Source of the DNA: Corynebacterium sp. 21KM1197
GTDB lineage: Bacteria > Actinomycetota > Actinomycetes > Mycobacteriales > Mycobacteriaceae
Assembly: GCF_033783015.1 (NCBI RefSeq)
Contig: NZ_CP123907.1
Location: 1,488,001 to 1,552,000 of the forward strand
DNA length: 64,000 nucleotides
Reading direction: 5' to 3'
Part shown: in pieces, positions 1 through 9,801 of the stretch
Numbering within the stretch: position 1 is the stretch's first letter
Layout of the letters: each line of letters opens with the position of its first letter
Notes under the pieces: model-generated
Databases searched by the model: none
What the model was told of the DNA's origin: nothing
The model's input: the letters and a program-made list of their open reading frames with translations, nothing else
Program-made: the position numbers and the translations under genes

Positions 1-158
1 AGGGGCGTCACCATCGCCTCCACGGTGACCTGCTCCCCCTCCTCGATGGCGATCATCGCCGCGCCGATCCGCGCCGGAGAGGGACCGGTGAGGGTACGGC
101 GTTCCGCCGTGGAGGAGTGCACGAGGCCCGAGACATCAAAAACAAAAGGTGAGTTCAT
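1..158 (-). CDS. yceD: YceD/DUF177 family protein, 3' part outside window
   Basis: Only the first 52 codons are present; the gene runs off the left edge. The ATG lies at 158 and the protein opens MNSPFVFDVSGLVHSSTAER, a typical DUF177 N-terminus, followed by a region rich in small residues and Glu. The family is linked to 23S rRNA/large-subunit maturation and normally sits just before rpmF and rnc. The DivIVA-like gene immediately upstream matches the actinobacterial order seen around M. tuberculosis Rv2926c-Rv2927c, which supports the call despite truncation. Confidence 0.75.
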   Translation of the reverse strand, partial: MNSPFVFDVSGLVHSSTAERRTLTGPSPARIGAAMIAIEEGEQVTVEAMVTP

Positions 159-185
159 AGCGTGCCCAGCCTACCCGTGTGTGCG

Positions 186-926
186 TTAATCCTCGTACCC
201 GTAGGCCTCGCGGGGCTCGCGGCTGGTACCCGCAGTGCCCGCCGCGCCCGCGCCGCGTCGCAAAGCAGCGCGATCCCTGGATACGGTGCGCAGCACGCCG
301 GAGAGCGTCTCCTCGAAGTCCGCGAGCTTGCTATCCACAAACTGATCGCACTCGCTGCGCAGCTTCTTGGAATCGGCGTGAGCGGCGTCCACCACGCGGT
401 GCGCCTCCTCGTTCGCGCGGCGCACCACCTCGGACTCGGAGACCAGGCGGTTCTGTTCCGCCAGGCCCTCGTCCACGCTGCGCTGGTAGGAATCGTTGCC
501 GTCCGCGATCAGGCGATCGGCCTCCGCCTGCGCGCGGGAGAGCGTGTCATCCGCCTCGGCGCGGGCGCGGCTAATGGTCTGGTGCGCGTCCTCCTCCGCG
601 CGGGCCACCACGGTGGTGGCGCGGTGCTGCGCATCCGCCACCATCTCGTCCGCCTCGCGCTGCGCGCCGTCCACGATGTCCGTGGCCTGGGCGTCGGCAT
701 CGCTCACGATGGTGCTGGCGCGCTCCTCCGCGCCGCGCAGGATCTCGTCCTGCTTGTCCAGGACGTCCTGGGCATCGTCGATCTCGATGGGCAGGGCGTT
801 GCGCAGATCGTCGAGGAGCGCCAGTACGTCGTTGCGCGGCACCATGCAGTTGGAGGTCATGGGCACGCCGTAAGCCTGCTCCACTGTTTGAACCAGTTCA
901 TCCAGGGCTTCGAATACGCGGTACAT
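186..926 (-). CDS. DivIVA-domain coiled-coil protein (Rv2927c-like)
   Basis: A 246-residue acidic protein with no signal peptide or membrane segment. Residues about 45-210 form a long Ala/Glu/Asp/Arg-rich coiled coil with repeated AEADR/ARAEA-type heptads, and the tail is short and Gly/Ala-rich. The N-terminal MYRVFEALDELVQTVEQAYG segment resembles the short DivIVA-like head of the actinobacterial paralogue found beside yceD. Such proteins are thought to be cytoplasmic scaffolds connected with the pole or septum, but the exact job is not established. The gap to yceD is 27 bases, so co-transcription is likely. It is not the main polar Wag31, which lies elsewhere in these genomes. Confidence 0.7.
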   Translation of the reverse strand: MYRVFEALDELVQTVEQAYGVPMTSNCMVPRNDVLALLDDLRNALPIEIDDAQDVLDKQDEILRGAEERASTIVSDADAQATDIVDGAQREADEMVADAQHRATTVVARAEEDAHQTISRARAEADDTLSRAQAEADRLIADGNDSYQRSVDEGLAEQNRLVSESEVVRRANEEAHRVVDAAHADSKKLRSECDQFVDSKLADFEETLSGVLRTVSRDRAALRRGAGAAGTAGTSREPREAYGYED

Positions 927-972
927 GGCAAAAATGCTACCTGGCTCCCCGCAAACACATCATTAGCGCTGG

Positions 973-2508
973 TCAGCGATACCCCTTGCGCATGTCCTCC
1001 ACGATAAAGGGCCTATCCAGCGTGGATGGTTCCATCCGCCTCGGGCCATTATCCTGGCCGAAAACGCTCGCCGCAGCCAGCACCTCCGGGCTCATGTACC
1101 GCAGCGGCGGGGCATCCTGCGGCAGGCTTAACGACGCCCCCTTGGGCGCGCACAGGTGAAAGCCCCAGTCGCCAAAGGTGGGCACCATGACGTGATAGGG
1201 GAACACCTCCCCGCACCCGGCGGCTTGCAGGGTGGAGTGAACCCGCCAAAACACCTCCGGGGTGGAGTACGCCGAGGAGGCCTGCACCGTCATGCGTCCC
1301 TCCGGGGCCAAAACGGAGCGCGCCAGGGTATAAAACTCCTCGGAATATAGCCGCGCCATCGTCTCATTATCCGGATCCGGCAGATCAATAATCACGGAAC
1401 CAAAGGCGGTGCCGTCCCCGCCTCGGCGCAGCCAGGTAAAGGCATCATCCACGATAACCTCCACGTTCCTGTTCTCCAGTGAGCCACCGTTATCCTCGCG
1501 CAGGACGGTATTGGCCACCTGAATGACCTCCGGGTCCAATTCCACCTGCACCACCTGGGCATCCATGCGGCTTAATTCCCGCGCCGCCAAACCATCTCCG
1601 CCCCCGATGACCAGCACCCGCTCCCCCTTTTCCCGCAGCGCGGGATACACCAGGGATTCCGTGTATCGGTATTCATCGCGGGTGGAATACTGCAATCCCC
1701 CATTGAGATATAGCCTGCGATCCTTTCCCCGCTGGGTGACCACGATGTCCTGGTATTGGGATTGATGCGCGTACACCACGGGGTCGGAATAAAGCTGCTG
1801 GCGCGCGGTGACCACCCACGCCGGGGAGAGGAAGATCAGCCCCAGGATCATCGCGCAACCCACCAGCAACCCCAGGGTGGCCGCCCACAGCCTGCGCCGC
1901 GATAGCCGGGAGCGCAGCACCACGCAGGCCAAAAAGAGCGCCGCCACGAGATTCAGTAGCCCCGCCGCCGCGGTTCCCCGAATCAACCCCAGCCACGGAA
2001 GCAGGAGAAAGGGCCAGGCCAATCCACCCAGGAGCGCTCCCGCGTAATCGGCCACGTTCAGGGTGGCCACCACCCGCCCGGCCCCACGGGCATCCACGCT
2101 CTTACCCTGCTGCACCAGGGTGAGCAGGAGCGGCAATTCCGCGCCAACCAGCATGCCGATCACGGCGGTGGCCAGTACCAGAAGCAGCAGCGATTGCCCC
2201 ACCAAGGCAAAGGCCGCGTACAGCGCCATCGCGGAGAAGCCACCCACCACGCCCAAGATGGCCTCCACCGCGAGGAAGGATTCCGCGGGCCAGCGCAGCA
2301 GCGGCCGCACCGCAAAGGCCCCCAGGCCCAGGGCCGCCACGTACCCGGCCACGATGAGGGAGGTCTCCACGATCCCCCCGCCCCCGGTGGAGGTGGCCAG
2401 GGAGATCAGCGCGAGCTCATACACCAAACCGCAGGCGGCGCATACCGCCACGGAAAAAAGAAGCAGGAAGCGCCAGAGGCGCTGCCTGCCCATATTTCCA
2501 GAACTCAT
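973..2508 (-). CDS. Membrane-fused spermidine synthase-like protein
   Basis: About 511 residues. The first ~230 hold seven or eight hydrophobic helices; the rest is a Rossmann methyltransferase-type domain with the SAM/decarboxy-SAM loop VLVIGGGDGLAARE, an acidic VELDPEV strand end and a DLPDPDNE motif, all typical of the polyamine aminopropyltransferase fold. Whether polyamine is the true substrate is unknown, since membrane-fused members may act on other acceptors. The ATG at 2508 overlaps the stop of the DUF350 gene as ATGA, so I prefer it to the ATG at 2517. It is the last gene of a five-gene operon of DUF proteins. Confidence 0.8.
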   Translation of the reverse strand: MSSGNMGRQRLWRFLLLFSVAVCAACGLVYELALISLATSTGGGGIVETSLIVAGYVAALGLGAFAVRPLLRWPAESFLAVEAILGVVGGFSAMALYAAFALVGQSLLLLVLATAVIGMLVGAELPLLLTLVQQGKSVDARGAGRVVATLNVADYAGALLGGLAWPFLLLPWLGLIRGTAAAGLLNLVAALFLACVVLRSRLSRRRLWAATLGLLVGCAMILGLIFLSPAWVVTARQQLYSDPVVYAHQSQYQDIVVTQRGKDRRLYLNGGLQYSTRDEYRYTESLVYPALREKGERVLVIGGGDGLAARELSRMDAQVVQVELDPEVIQVANTVLREDNGGSLENRNVEVIVDDAFTWLRRGGDGTAFGSVIIDLPDPDNETMARLYSEEFYTLARSVLAPEGRMTVQASSAYSTPEVFWRVHSTLQAAGCGEVFPYHVMVPTFGDWGFHLCAPKGASLSLPQDAPPLRYMSPEVLAAASVFGQDNGPRRMEPSTLDRPFIVEDMRKGYR

Positions 2509-2921
2509 GACATGCACGCGGCATTAATCGCCGCCACCACGACGAGCGCCACCGCTACCACCACCGTGCCCGCGCGCAGCCGGGGATCCTCCACCAGACC
2601 CCGAATCCGCACGGGGATCAGCGCCTCCATCGCTATCAGGGCCAGGGCTTGCAGCACCAACCCCACCCCGGCATACGCGGCCGTGGTGGCCAGGCCGGGA
2701 AGTAAATCGGACGGGGAATGCAGGATAGCGGAACAGATAATGATGCCCAGGGAAACCTGCTGCGCGCTGGCGATCAGCGCCGCATTGGGCAGATGGTGAG
2801 CAAAGATCAACCGCACCAACTTTCCCGGGGTCAGCAGATCAAGCAGCCCAAATCCCACCAGGAGAATCAGTACGGAAAGCGCAAAATAAGCAATGGTGCC
2901 CAGCACGGCGCTCATCAACAT
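2505..2921 (-). CDS. DUF350 family membrane protein
   Basis: About 138 residues, four hydrophobic helices and little else, as expected for DUF350 proteins of the inner membrane. The ATG at 2921 is placed about nine bases after an AAGAAAGG Shine-Dalgarno; a GTG at 2927 is possible but too close to that site. The 3' end overlaps the aminopropyltransferase-like gene by four bases (ATGA), implying translational coupling. No catalytic motif is visible, and the biochemical role is unknown. The steady linkage with DUF4178, DUF4247 and a SpeE-like protein points to one membrane-associated complex or pathway. Confidence 0.75.
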   Translation of the reverse strand: MLMSAVLGTIAYFALSVLILLVGFGLLDLLTPGKLVRLIFAHHLPNAALIASAQQVSLGIIICSAILHSPSDLLPGLATTAAYAGVGLVLQALALIAMEALIPVRIRGLVEDPRLRAGTVVVAVALVVVAAINAACMS

Positions 2922-2953
2922 TGTCACGGCCCTTTCTTAGGAATTAACCGAAT

Positions 2954-3379
2954 CTACTTCACGGAACCAACACCGGAACCCGATCCCGAGGAACCCCCGG
3001 AGGAATTACTCGGCGAACCGGGACTAAAGCCGGGGCCCAGATACACAAAGGCACCACTATTCATGCGCCCCAAATCCTCCACATTGATCCGGCAGTCCTC
3101 GCCCGATCCGGTGATCTCCACCACGTTATTCTTGTAGCGCAGATATACCGCTCCGGTGGCCTCATCCGTGGCCCGGGAGCGCGCCGAACCGGCGTGGCGC
3201 TCTATCTCATCGGCCACCGCGTTGGGATCATCGTGGCAATAGAACGTATTGCCCTGGGCGCGCTCAAAGTGCTGGGGAACCGCGTCCCCCACCGCCGTAT
3301 CGGAGGAACGCACCACAAGCAAAATCACCGCCAGCAGGGCGCAGCACACGGCGGCCACGTAATAGTGAAAGGGTTTCAC
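2954..3379 (-). CDS. DUF4247 family protein, exported or membrane-anchored
   Basis: 141 residues with a GTG start at 3379 (GTGA overlap with the DUF2617 gene). One N-terminal hydrophobic helix (about 6-24) could anchor the protein with an outward domain. The body contains TFYCHDDPNAVADEIE and CRINVEDLGRM; the two cysteines could pair outside the cell. The tail is Ser/Gly-rich (NSSGGSSGSGSG), probably flexible. Third gene of the DUF4178-DUF2617-DUF4247-DUF350-SpeE-like operon. Family assignment is by overall appearance and context; no activity is known. Confidence 0.65.
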   Translation of the reverse strand: MKPFHYYVAAVCCALLAVILLVVRSSDTAVGDAVPQHFERAQGNTFYCHDDPNAVADEIERHAGSARSRATDEATGAVYLRYKNNVVEITGSGEDCRINVEDLGRMNSGAFVYLGPGFSPGSPSNSSGGSSGSGSGVGSVK

Positions 3380-3852
3380 GCTCGCACCTCACTCCGCGTC
3401 CTCACAATTGCTTTCTGCCCAGGGTAACAATGCCTGGTCTCCCACCACAGCGCTTCACCCGTCACCCCGGCACGCAAAGCGGTGAGGTGGTGCGGGCCCA
3501 CCCCTGGGAAACGCACCACGAACCACTCCGGTGCGATCCCCAGCGCATAAGCCTCGTGCTCAAAGTCCGCGCCGCGATCAATGCGCACGTCAAGGCGATA
3601 ACCCTTGCGTTTCCACGCATCCGGCAGCGGCCTCATACCCTGGGGTGCGGTGGTGGAAATCTCCTCGCGCACGTACAGCCCCTCCCGGGTGTACGCGCTG
3701 ACGATATGCGAGGCCCCCAGCACCGCGAGGTGGAGGCGGTATTTCCCCCATCGCTGCCAGCGCTGGGCCAATACCTCCGGCAGCGGCCCGTTAAGGCGCA
3801 GCGCAAGATCCTCCGCGCGGACGTCGGCAGGCTCTACCTGTGCGTCAATCAT
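3376..3852 (-). CDS. DUF2617 family protein
   Basis: A soluble protein of about 158 residues starting at the ATG at 3852, five bases after the stop of the DUF4178 gene. It has no signal peptide or membrane segment. The sequence has the alternating hydrophobic pattern of a beta-rich fold and ends PGVGPHHLTALRAG...WWETRHCYPGQ. I assign it to DUF2617 because of length and its fixed position between DUF4178 and DUF4247 in actinobacterial operons. The function is unknown. Confidence 0.6.
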   Translation of the reverse strand: MIDAQVEPADVRAEDLALRLNGPLPEVLAQRWQRWGKYRLHLAVLGASHIVSAYTREGLYVREEISTTAPQGMRPLPDAWKRKGYRLDVRIDRGADFEHEAYALGIAPEWFVVRFPGVGPHHLTALRAGVTGEALWWETRHCYPGQKAIVRTRSEVRA

Positions 3853-3857
3853 GCGGC

Positions 3858-4466
3858 TCACTCTCGCGGGGCCGGGTAGACGGTGACTTCCCCCGGGGCA
3901 ATGGTCTCCCCCACGGAGGCCTCCCATGCGCCGGAACCAAACTTCTCCAGCCCCAGGAGTTTCGCCCCGGAGCGATCGGCGTAATCGTAGAACTCCACCT
4001 CGCCCGTTGCCGGGAGCCCGGTGTTGCCCTCGCTACTGAACTGCGCCATGCCGCTTTCCTGGTAGGCGTATTCCACGCCCTCCACGCTCTGATTCTTACC
4101 CGGGCTCAGGGCAAAATCCTCGCGGGTGCGCCACCAGGAAAGTTTGAGCTGGCCCTCGTCCACCTCCGTGGAGAGCCACTCCCCGCCCCTGCCGCCATCG
4201 AGCAGGTGCTCGTGCCAGGTGTAATAGCCCTGGCGCACGGTGATAGTGCCGCGCACCACGTAATCCACGCCGCCGCGCGCCACGATGGCCCCCGGCCCCA
4301 GGTTCTCCGGGCCGAACTTCTGCTCGTCCTCCCGAGCCATGTGGGCAAAGGGGTCCTGGCGCGGTTGCGTCCGGGCCACCTGTTCCTGAGACTTTTTCCA
4401 CCCCTGGTAGGCCAAGACCACCGCGGCAATCACGAGCACCACAATGATGATGAGAGGAATCTCCAT
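3858..4466 (-). CDS. DUF4178 family membrane-anchored protein
   Basis: 202 residues. A single N-terminal helix (about 4-22, rich in Ile/Val) is followed by a basic linker and a soluble domain holding LGPGAIVARGGVDYVVRGTI, then YTWHEHLLDGG and WLSTEVDEGQ, the usual DUF4178 signatures. It is probably anchored in the cytoplasmic membrane. It is the promoter-proximal gene of the five-gene operon running down to 973. Transcription probably begins in 4467-4530. Role unknown; in other bacteria DUF4178 also accompanies SpeE-like and DUF350 genes. Confidence 0.75.
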   Translation of the reverse strand: MEIPLIIIVVLVIAAVVLAYQGWKKSQEQVARTQPRQDPFAHMAREDEQKFGPENLGPGAIVARGGVDYVVRGTITVRQGYYTWHEHLLDGGRGGEWLSTEVDEGQLKLSWWRTREDFALSPGKNQSVEGVEYAYQESGMAQFSSEGNTGLPATGEVEFYDYADRSGAKLLGLEKFGSGAWEASVGETIAPGEVTVYPAPRE

Positions 4467-4531
4467 GAGCGCATACCGTCCTTTTACCTCATTAACTTAA
4501 GGAACCTCCCCAGGGTATCCGATATGCACTA

Positions 4532-4576
4532 CTCCCCGTGGGATGGACCGAAAATCAAGGTCCGCCCCACGGGGAG
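4532..4576. repeat. Long two-stage inverted repeat
   Basis: Outer arms CTCCCCGTGGG (4532-4542) and CCCACGGGGAG (4566-4576) pair perfectly over 11 bp; inner arms GGACC (4545-4549) and GGTCC (4559-4563) pair over 5 bp around an A-rich loop. It lies between the DUF6114 gene stop (4644) and the DUF4178 gene start (4466), both on the minus strand. It could end the DUF6230-DUF6114 transcript, though no T run follows, or act as an RNA element in the leader of the next operon. Confidence 0.6.
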
Positions 4577-4643
4577 CGAGTCACTACCGGGAAAACTACG
4601 CCACGGTTCTTGCCATTACTGCTTCACCGCATCGCGCGGAGAA

Positions 4644-6266
4644 TTACTCCGCCCGGAAGGTGGTAACGGGAGAGGCGATCAAATCATCGGAGGAAATGTA
4701 ATACGTATCCATCGTTCCGTTGAGCATGACCATCTGATCGGAGAGAACATCTGGCACGCCCACGCCCAGGGTTTGCAGGGCGGACTTGAGTTCCTCCGGA
4801 GGCATATCCGCACTGAGGTTCAGGGACAAGGGCAGCGTCACTCCGGCCACCTGCGGGGTGACCTCCACCGCGTGCACGATGATGTGGAAGTTCCCGTTCA
4901 GGGTGGTGATGGCACCGGGCTCACTGCGCTTCCACACCGGGGGCACCCCGGAGGCATCGCCGGGGAAGCGCACCGAGAGGTTATCCAGGATCGCGTGATC
5001 CGCGTCGATCCTGATTGCCTGGCGCGGTCCCTGAGCGGTGTCGATGGTGACGTAGGAGAATTTCACGTTCCCCACCAGGGAGGTCTTATCCGTCATCACG
5101 GTGTAGCGGTTGCCGCTGGGCGGCACCGTCCACGCGATGGGCTCCGGCGGGGCGAGGTCCAGTCCCGGGATCTGCGGCAGCGGGGCCGCGTTGATCTTCT
5201 CCATGATGTCCCCGTTGAGGATCTCCTCGCCGCGCTCCCGGAGTTCCTCCGGGGTGGGCAGCGGGGGCAGTTCCGGCAGGCCGGGCAGGCCCGGAATGCC
5301 GGGAATGGCCGGGGGCGCGGCGGGGACATTGGCATTACTGTCCCCGGGAGGAGTTTGCGGCTGCTCCCCCGCCGGGGGCTGCGGGGAGTTCTCCTCCTCC
5401 TGGGGCAGGAAGGGGATCACATCCTGAATCCGGGGCAGCAGGGCCTGGTTTGCCTCGGCGGCGGGCTGCTCCATCATGGATACGCCCAGGGCCGTGGCCA
5501 CCACGGCAGCCGCAGCCCCGCTCCCGGCGGCCCGCCGACGCTTCTTCTTACGCTCCTTGGGTGCCTTATCCGCCTCCGTCCAGGACAGCGCCAACGCACC
5601 TCCGATGAGGGCCAGCAGGGTTCCCACGCCAAAGCCACCGAAGTTCGAGGTGGGCAGGGCCACCACGCCCAGAATGAGGGAAACAACGCCGGTGAGGATT
5701 CGTCCCTCGCCCCGGAACCAGGTGAGGAAGCCGGAGACGATGAGCAGCGCTCCGATGATGAGGGTGGACACCCCGGAGATGGTGGATACCTGCACCTGGA
5801 TATTGGAGATCTCAAAGGAGAGGTATGCGGGGGTCATAATCACGGCCCCGGCAAAGATCATCACCAGCCCGGCGCCGAAGGGGCGCTGCTTGCGCCAAGC
5901 AGTAAAGCGCCTGTTATTCTTCTCCAGCTTTTCCGTGGTGCTCTCCGAGGGAGCATTGTTCTCGGCACCCGTGCGAGCGACACCCGAGGAAGCCTGAGCG
6001 GCCGCCACAGGAGCGGGCCGCTCCCCCGGCGCCTCAGATTCCGCTGCCGTCGCCACAGCAGACCCCTCGGAGGCGGAGTCCTCCCACGCGGAGTAATCCG
6101 CAGCGGGCTTTACCCGCCCCTCCGTATCCTCCGTACCGGAAGCGTCCGCAGCGTCCACGGTTTCCCCTGGCCCTGCGGGATCGTCGGAAGCGATGCCTCC
6201 CACCACGGGGCCGAGGTCGCGCGTGATCTCGCTTTCCTCTTCCTCGTGCGGGTGCTTAGCAGACAC
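4644..6266 (-). CDS. DUF6114 domain membrane protein with proline-rich exposed region
   Basis: About 540 residues from the GTG at 6266, which overlaps the end of the DUF6230 gene. The order is: acidic Ala/Glu-rich cytosolic N-terminus (1-115); four hydrophobic helices (about 125-235) containing FGAGLVMIFAGAVIMTP; a KERKKKRRR basic cluster; a further hydrophobic stretch; a Pro-rich segment (about 290-350, PGIPGLPGLPELPPLPTPEE); and a C-terminal beta-rich domain (about 380-540). DUF6114 proteins usually follow DUF6230 genes in actinobacteria. The function is unknown; an envelope role is inferred. The long Pro spacer may cross the peptidoglycan. Confidence 0.7.
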   Translation of the reverse strand: MSAKHPHEEEESEITRDLGPVVGGIASDDPAGPGETVDAADASGTEDTEGRVKPAADYSAWEDSASEGSAVATAAESEAPGERPAPVAAAQASSGVARTGAENNAPSESTTEKLEKNNRRFTAWRKQRPFGAGLVMIFAGAVIMTPAYLSFEISNIQVQVSTISGVSTLIIGALLIVSGFLTWFRGEGRILTGVVSLILGVVALPTSNFGGFGVGTLLALIGGALALSWTEADKAPKERKKKRRRAAGSGAAAAVVATALGVSMMEQPAAEANQALLPRIQDVIPFLPQEEENSPQPPAGEQPQTPPGDSNANVPAAPPAIPGIPGLPGLPELPPLPTPEELRERGEEILNGDIMEKINAAPLPQIPGLDLAPPEPIAWTVPPSGNRYTVMTDKTSLVGNVKFSYVTIDTAQGPRQAIRIDADHAILDNLSVRFPGDASGVPPVWKRSEPGAITTLNGNFHIIVHAVEVTPQVAGVTLPLSLNLSADMPPEELKSALQTLGVGVPDVLSDQMVMLNGTMDTYYISSDDLIASPVTTFRAE

Positions 6267-6825
6267 TCTTGTCCACCTCTTCAATGGTGATCTTCGCACC
6301 CGCCGCAGTGAGTTTATCGGCGGCCACGGAGGCGGCCTTGATCTTCTGATCGCTGGCCACCAGGCCCTGGGCCACGATGGCGCTCGCGCCCGGCTCCGCC
6401 TTATCGGAGAGCTGCTGGGCATCCACGCCGATCTGCGGCTTGATCATCGTGAGGGAGCCGTCAAGGTTCTTGGCGCCGATCACCAGGTTCGAGGCCGTGG
6501 TGTTCGGGCCGTTGGCGATCATCTGGAACTTGCGCTCCCCCAGGCCCGGAACGTTGATGGGCATGGACATACACATGTCGCTGATGGTGGCCTCTTCGAG
6601 GCGCAGGCGCGTCACGCCCGTGTTGCCGTCACGCATTTGCTCGTTGTCCACAAAGAGATTCATTCCCTGGGAGTCGAGGCTGCCCACCTGCATGGAAAAG
6701 ATGGTGTTGGACAGAGCCAGGTTGGCGGACAGGCCACCCTGGGCCATCGCCACTCCCATGCCCGCGGTAACCAGTCCACTGCCAGCCATGATGGCTGCGA
6801 ATCGAATCTTCCTAATGTGCCCCAC
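6256..6825 (-). CDS. DUF6230 family exported protein
   Basis: 189 residues from a GTG at 6825, with a good AGGAG site nine bases upstream. The N-terminus IRKIRFAAIMAGSGLVTAGM looks like a signal peptide or anchor ending near AMAQGG. The body is soluble, with LALSNTIFSMQVGSLDSQGM and an even pattern of short beta strands, and ends in DKSVC. DUF6230 genes regularly precede DUF6114 genes, as here, where the two overlap by 11 bases. The role is not known; envelope location is inferred from the export signal. Confidence 0.7.
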   Translation of the reverse strand: MGHIRKIRFAAIMAGSGLVTAGMGVAMAQGGLSANLALSNTIFSMQVGSLDSQGMNLFVDNEQMRDGNTGVTRLRLEEATISDMCMSMPINVPGLGERKFQMIANGPNTTASNLVIGAKNLDGSLTMIKPQIGVDAQQLSDKAEPGASAIVAQGLVASDQKIKAASVAADKLTAAGAKITIEEVDKSVC

Positions 6826-7126
6826 GGCTTTCTCCTAACCAGGCCTGAAGTGATAGCAACCTCAAGGTATATCACAGGTGAGGGGTACCACTTTATTGTT
6901 TCCTGTCACTACGAAAAGGGATACTAACACCTTCCCCGCTACTCCGCGCAACTTTTTCCATAAAATTTTCACCCGACTAACCTCCCCCACGCCACCCCCG
7001 CGCGCAGCGGCATACCCCCGCGAGAGTCAGGCCCACACCAGAGAGTATTCCCCGATGCGGGCCTTCCCGCCGGACACCGCAGCCCCGTCAGCACCACGAG
7101 CGCCCGCCCCCATCATCAAGGATGAA
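6826..7126. other. Intergenic region between DUF6230 gene and gdhA
   Basis: About 300 bases without a gene. The part nearest 6826 carries the minus-strand Shine-Dalgarno and presumably the promoter of the DUF6230/DUF6114 pair; it is more A/T-rich than the coding DNA. The part nearest 7126 is the 3' region of gdhA. I found no convincing hairpin with a T run for gdhA and no small gene. Confidence 0.5.
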
Positions 7127-8551
<1,425 letters not shown>

Positions 8552-8640
8552 TTAAAGCACAGGTATTGCCCGAACGGAACAGCTTTTCTTTCACAACCAG
8601 ACATTTCCCATGCTCAGAGCGGGTAAGTACCATTGGTCGA

Positions 8641-9801
8641 GTGACCGGAAATACGAGCCCCCGCACCGCAAACCCGTCCGTTAAAGCAACCTCCCCCACC
8701 CCGCACATCGTCATCGCCCCCGATTCTTTCAAGGGTCGCGCCAGCGCCCAGGAGGCCGCCGCCTACCTCGGGGAGGGCGTGCGCGCAGTGCTTCCCGACG
8801 CCGAGATCACCCTGGCCCCGATGGCCGACGGCGGGGAGGGCACCTCCGCCGCCTTTAGCGGCCGCACCATCACCCTGCCCACCACCGACGCCGCCGGACG
8901 ACTCACCGAGGCCAGTTACCGCTACGACGACGCCTCCGCCACCGCCTACATCGACGTGGCAGCCGCCTCCGGGCTGCCCGCCGTGAGCGACCGCCCCGTG
9001 CCGCTGACCGGCGATACCTACGGCACCGGCGTGCTCATCGCGGACGCGCAGACGCGCGGGGCGCGCACCATCACCCTGGCTCTTGGCGGCACCGCCACCA
9101 TCGACGGCGGCACGGGAATCCTCGTGGCCCTCGGCGCCACCCCCCTTGACCCGCGTGGCTACGCCGTACCCAAGGGCGGCGGCTACCTCAGCGCGATCCG
9201 CGACATCGACACCGCGCAGCTCAATATCCCCGCCGCCGCCAGCGAATGGGTACTGCTGTGTGACGTCCGCTCCCCCGCCACCGGCCCCGAGGGCGCGGCC
9301 GCCGTGTTCGGCCCGCAGAAGGGAGCCGAGCCGGAGGACGTGGAGATCCTCGACCAGGGCCTGACACACCTCTGCGAACTCCTGGAGGTCGATCCCACCA
9401 CCCCCGGCATGGGGGCCGCCGGGGGCCTGGGCATCGGCCTGACCTGGCTCTCGCGCACCCTACACGGGGACGATTCCCACGTGCGCCTGCTCCCCGGCGC
9501 CCCCGTGGTGGCCGCCTCCCTGGGCCTGCCGGAACTCATCGAGCAGGCGGATCTGGCCATCACCGGGGAGGGCCGCCTCGATGAGCAGTCCACCCGGGGC
9601 AAGGTGGTGGGCACCATACTCGACCTCGCCCGCCCGCACCGCACCCCCGTGGCGGTGGCCACCGGCTCCGTGGCCGGGGAGGTGCCGCCCGGGGCGTCGC
9701 TAACACTCCTTGCGGATAACCCGGACGATCGCACCCAGCTTATCGACGCCGGGCGTCGCATAGCCCAGGACTACCTGCGTACCTCCACCGTCCAGGGGTA
9801 G
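8641..9801 (+). CDS. Glycerate kinase family protein
   Basis: About 386 residues. It begins near a GTG at 8641 and then shows HIVIAPDSFKGRASAQEAA, the typical start of the PF02595 glycerate kinase family, followed by APMADGGEGTSAAF, LGGTATIDGGTGILVALG, GAAGGLGIGLTWL and the C-terminal TGEGRLDEQSTRGKVV. These enzymes phosphorylate D-glycerate with ATP. The start is uncertain because no strong Shine-Dalgarno is seen; several in-frame starts exist upstream. The 3' end overlaps the convergent gene at 9771. Confidence 0.88.
   Translation: MTGNTSPRTANPSVKATSPTPHIVIAPDSFKGRASAQEAAAYLGEGVRAVLPDAEITLAPMADGGEGTSAAFSGRTITLPTTDAAGRLTEASYRYDDASATAYIDVAAASGLPAVSDRPVPLTGDTYGTGVLIADAQTRGARTITLALGGTATIDGGTGILVALGATPLDPRGYAVPKGGGYLSAIRDIDTAQLNIPAAASEWVLLCDVRSPATGPEGAAAVFGPQKGAEPEDVEILDQGLTHLCELLEVDPTTPGMGAAGGLGIGLTWLSRTLHGDDSHVRLLPGAPVVAASLGLPELIEQADLAITGEGRLDEQSTRGKVVGTILDLARPHRTPVAVATGSVAGEVPPGASLTLLADNPDDRTQLIDAGRRIAQDYLRTSTVQG

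Noticed and set aside
3840..6290. Long plus-strand open frame of over 800 codons across the DUF4178 and DUF6114 genes
   Set aside because: It is antisense to two well-supported genes, and its product is Gly/Arg/His-rich as expected for an opposite frame of GC-rich DNA.
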